A stretch of 64,000 nucleotides of DNA from Lactococcus sp. S-13 (lineage in GTDB: Bacteria > Bacillota > Bacilli > Lactobacillales > Streptococcaceae). The stretch lies in NCBI RefSeq assembly GCF_004210295.1, contig NZ_SDAK01000001.1:1736001-1800000 (forward strand). The letters run 5' to 3'. Each line of letters opens with the position of its first letter. Position 1 is the first letter of the stretch. A program made the position numbers and the translations under genes. The notes beneath the pieces were generated by a model that saw only the letters and a list, made by a program, of their open reading frames with translations, was not told where the DNA came from and did no database searches. Below, in pieces: positions 62,087 through 64,000 of this stretch.

Positions 62087-63424
62087 ATGCAACAAAAACA
62101 AAAATTTGGAACAATTTTATTTATTATTTTATTTAGTTACTTTTTGATATTGATGGATAACTCAATTATCTTCACAAGTACAGTGAAAATTGCAAATGAT
62201 TTGCACCTTAATGAAGCGGCATTATCTTGGGTTTCTAATGCTTACACTATAACATTTGGTGGTTTCTTACTCTTAGCAGGTAGACTTGGAGACTTACTTG
62301 GACGTAAAAGGATATTTTTGACAGGGCTCTTACTTTTTGGATTAAGTTCTCTTTTTATTGGTCTATCTTACTCTATGGTTGAAATTATTTCTTGGCGTGC
62401 TATTCAAGGAATTGGTTCTGCAATAATTGCTCCTACTTCACTTGCTATTTTAATGGATAATTATGAGGGTAGTATGAGAATGCGTGCGATTTCCTATTAT
62501 GGGGCAACAGCAGGTATTGGTTCATCTGCAGGTCTTTTAATTGGTGGATGGTTAACTAGTGCAATTTCTTGGAGAGCTGGTTTCCTACTTAATGTTCCTT
62601 TTGCTCTTTTCTTAATCATTTTAACGTTTATAAAGATAAAAAATGGGAAAGCGCAAAGGATTAAAATTGACTATCTTGGCGCAATTCTTTCAGTATTAAT
62701 TGCTACTAGTTTTGTTTATGGGATTACAGTTACTAATCTCTGGCTTATTGCATTTTCAATTATTTTATTGCTTGGCTTTATTTTCTGGGAGAAAACTCAG
62801 AAAAATCCGTTAATGCCACTTGAACTCTTCAGCAATCGCGTCCGTTCGGGTTCTTATTTAGCTCGATTTATATTTATGATGGCAATGCTCCCTTACTGGT
62901 TTATTCTACCCCAAATTATGCAAGAGATTTATCATTTCACACCATTGCAATCTGGTATGGGATTTTTACCTCTGACAATTGTTAATTTTATAGCTGCCTT
63001 ATATCTTCCAAAACTAACAGCAAGAATTGGTAATTCAAAAGTGATGTTAGTTGGGCAAGGGATTCTATTGCTTGGCTTGATACTATCAACAGTGCTAAGT
63101 CCAAAGCTTGGATATTTCTTAGCAATTGGGTTACCAATGGTTTTGGTTGGTTTAGGGCAAGGTTGGTTATTGGCTCCCCTAACATCGGCGGGCGTTCAAG
63201 AGATACCTAACGAGCTATCTGGCGCAGCTAGTGGGATGACAAATACAATGCACCAAATTGGTGGTCCTGTGGGCTTATCACTTGTTGTGTTCATTACTAG
63301 CCCTTTTCAAAACCAAAGTTTAGTTTATTATCATTGGGTTATGGGTCTAGTCACTGCGTTTATCGTTTTAGGTTTTGTTGTGCTATTAATCACTCAACCA
63401 CATAAGCAAGTTGCTGAGGGATAA
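62087..63424 (+). CDS. MFS exporter, DHA2 type (14 spans)
   Basis: The protein starts MQQKQKFGTILFIILFSYFL and has LLAGRLGDLLGRKRIFLTGL (motif A), WRAIQGIGSAIIAPTSLAI and ATAGIGSSAGLLIGGWLTS (motif C). This matches the drug:H+ antiporter-2 family such as QacA/LfrA. The hydrophobic segments fit 13-14 helices. It likely expels toxic organic compounds. I chose the ATG at 62087 (AGAAAG upstream) over one at 62066. It is the third gene of the unit under the MerR-type promoter. Confidence 0.87.
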   Translation: MQQKQKFGTILFIILFSYFLILMDNSIIFTSTVKIANDLHLNEAALSWVSNAYTITFGGFLLLAGRLGDLLGRKRIFLTGLLLFGLSSLFIGLSYSMVEIISWRAIQGIGSAIIAPTSLAILMDNYEGSMRMRAISYYGATAGIGSSAGLLIGGWLTSAISWRAGFLLNVPFALFLIILTFIKIKNGKAQRIKIDYLGAILSVLIATSFVYGITVTNLWLIAFSIILLLGFIFWEKTQKNPLMPLELFSNRVRSGSYLARFIFMMAMLPYWFILPQIMQEIYHFTPLQSGMGFLPLTIVNFIAALYLPKLTARIGNSKVMLVGQGILLLGLILSTVLSPKLGYFLAIGLPMVLVGLGQGWLLAPLTSAGVQEIPNELSGAASGMTNTMHQIGGPVGLSLVVFITSPFQNQSLVYYHWVMGLVTAFIVLGFVVLLITQPHKQVAEG

Positions 63425-63490
63425 TCGAATTTTATAGAAGATGATATAATAAACTTATTGATGGGATAAAAGATTTACTTATATGGTAGG

Positions 63491-63521
63491 GTAACTCAGA
63501 ATTTATTATAGAGTTACTTTC
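63491..63521 (+). terminator. Possible terminator after the MFS gene
   Basis: GTAACTC (63491-63497) and GAGTTAC (63511-63517) form a 7-bp stem with a 13-base loop and a short T-rich tail. It lies between the MFS gene and the merR-type gene. Confidence 0.5.
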
Positions 63522-63560
63522 TTCTGTTTCAAAATATAAAAATAGAAAGTGAATAAAGCA

Positions 63561-63992
63561 ATGAATATTAAAGAGGCTGCAGATCTATTTGGCTTAACGC
63601 CAGATACACTACGCTATTATGAAAAAGCAGGAATTGTTCCACCTGTTCATCGAGCACAATCTGGTTTTCGCGATTATCAGACACGGGATTTAAATTGGAT
63701 TTATCTTGTTAGAAGTCTACGGCGTGCAGGAATGGATATTGATGCACTCAAGCACTTTGCAGAACTTGCCAAAGGCCGGGAAACAAACGATATCGATACC
63801 CTTAAGGCGGTAGATACAGCTCAAAAAGGTATTTTACAGAAACAACTTATTGAGATAGATGAAAAAATTTCTGAACTCCAGCAAACACGTGAGATACTAG
63901 CTTATAAGATTTCCACTTACGAAGACCATATTGCTAAGTTTAAAACAGGTGAGTGGGATGCAGAAAACCAAGAAAGACTATGGGAACGATAA
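63561..63992 (+). CDS. MerR-family transcriptional activator
   Basis: The 143-residue protein has the MerR DNA-binding start MNIKEAADLFGLTPDTLRYY with EKAGIVPPVHRAQSGFRDYQ. A long dimerisation helix follows (AVDTAQKGILQKQLIEIDEK), then a short tail without Cys-rich metal-binding sites. This suits an activator that senses organic compounds or electrophiles rather than metals. It probably activates the promoter at 60698 that drives the AKR operon. The gene ends eight bases before the window edge. I chose ATG 63561; GTG 63549 is an alternative start. Confidence 0.9.
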   Translation: MNIKEAADLFGLTPDTLRYYEKAGIVPPVHRAQSGFRDYQTRDLNWIYLVRSLRRAGMDIDALKHFAELAKGRETNDIDTLKAVDTAQKGILQKQLIEIDEKISELQQTREILAYKISTYEDHIAKFKTGEWDAENQERLWER

Positions 63993-64000
63993 ACCTAAAG

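Overview
The window reads as a low-GC lactic acid bacterium of the genus Lactococcus. The HPr and enzyme I sequences, the order at the end of the exopolysaccharide locus (flippase, NAGPA-type protein, then a reversed LytR-like gene), the ireB-ruvX-yrzB operon and rnpA-yidC-jag followed by rpmH all fit. The species cannot be fixed from sequence alone; a relative of the L. garvieae group is a guess. There is no phage, plasmid backbone or CRISPR array.

Bases 1-9,200 hold the 3' part of a very A+T-rich exopolysaccharide/capsule locus: two GT4 glycosyltransferases, a Stealth sugar-phosphate transferase, a Wzy-like polymerase, a GT2 transferase, a Wzx-like flippase with an unusual soluble tail, a NAGPA-domain protein, and a reversed LCP-like gene. 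A broken IS3-family transposase (9,291-9,539) separates this locus from rpmG/rpmF (L33, L32). Then come a metal P-type ATPase, parB, rarA, a GNAT gene and an informational block (DUF3013, ABC-F, methyltransferase, GNAT, prmA, rsmE, polysaccharide deacetylase, rel). A housekeeping stretch follows: bactoprenol-type glycosyltransferase, dtd, TMEM175-like channel, HAD, amino-acid permease, plsC, secA, DAHP synthase, ptsH-ptsI, ybaB and a tRNA-Leu.

Bases 37,100-46,900 mix a hydrolase, a Gdx-type SMR exporter with a riboswitch-like leader, two MFS drug exporters (one with a divergent TetR), an SDR-AraC pair, a tRNA-Ser, and argG-argH under probable ARG boxes. Bases 46,900-52,650 contain rnpA-yidC-jag, rpmH with a long structured leader, an aldo-keto reductase and ireB-ruvX-DUF1292. 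Bases 52,650-55,150 are a self-contained SDR/SDR/TetR module flanked by a 97-bp near-identical direct repeat. Next come a lone branching enzyme of eukaryotic-like type, small unknown genes, brnQ and a CPBP-family protein. The window closes with an AKR, flavodoxin-fold protein, MFS and MerR cluster that starts at a typical MerR promoter (19-bp spacer).

The most unusual features are: a family of palindromic CTGACG/CGTCAG elements, mostly between genes but also inside coding sequence; the SMR leader, which can fold into mutually exclusive antiterminator and terminator hairpins; the direct-repeat-flanked SDR/TetR module with a probably leaderless repressor transcript; and short upstream ORFs or structured leaders before ireB, rel and rpmH. 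All of these are read by eye from the sequence and none has been tested by search or folding software.
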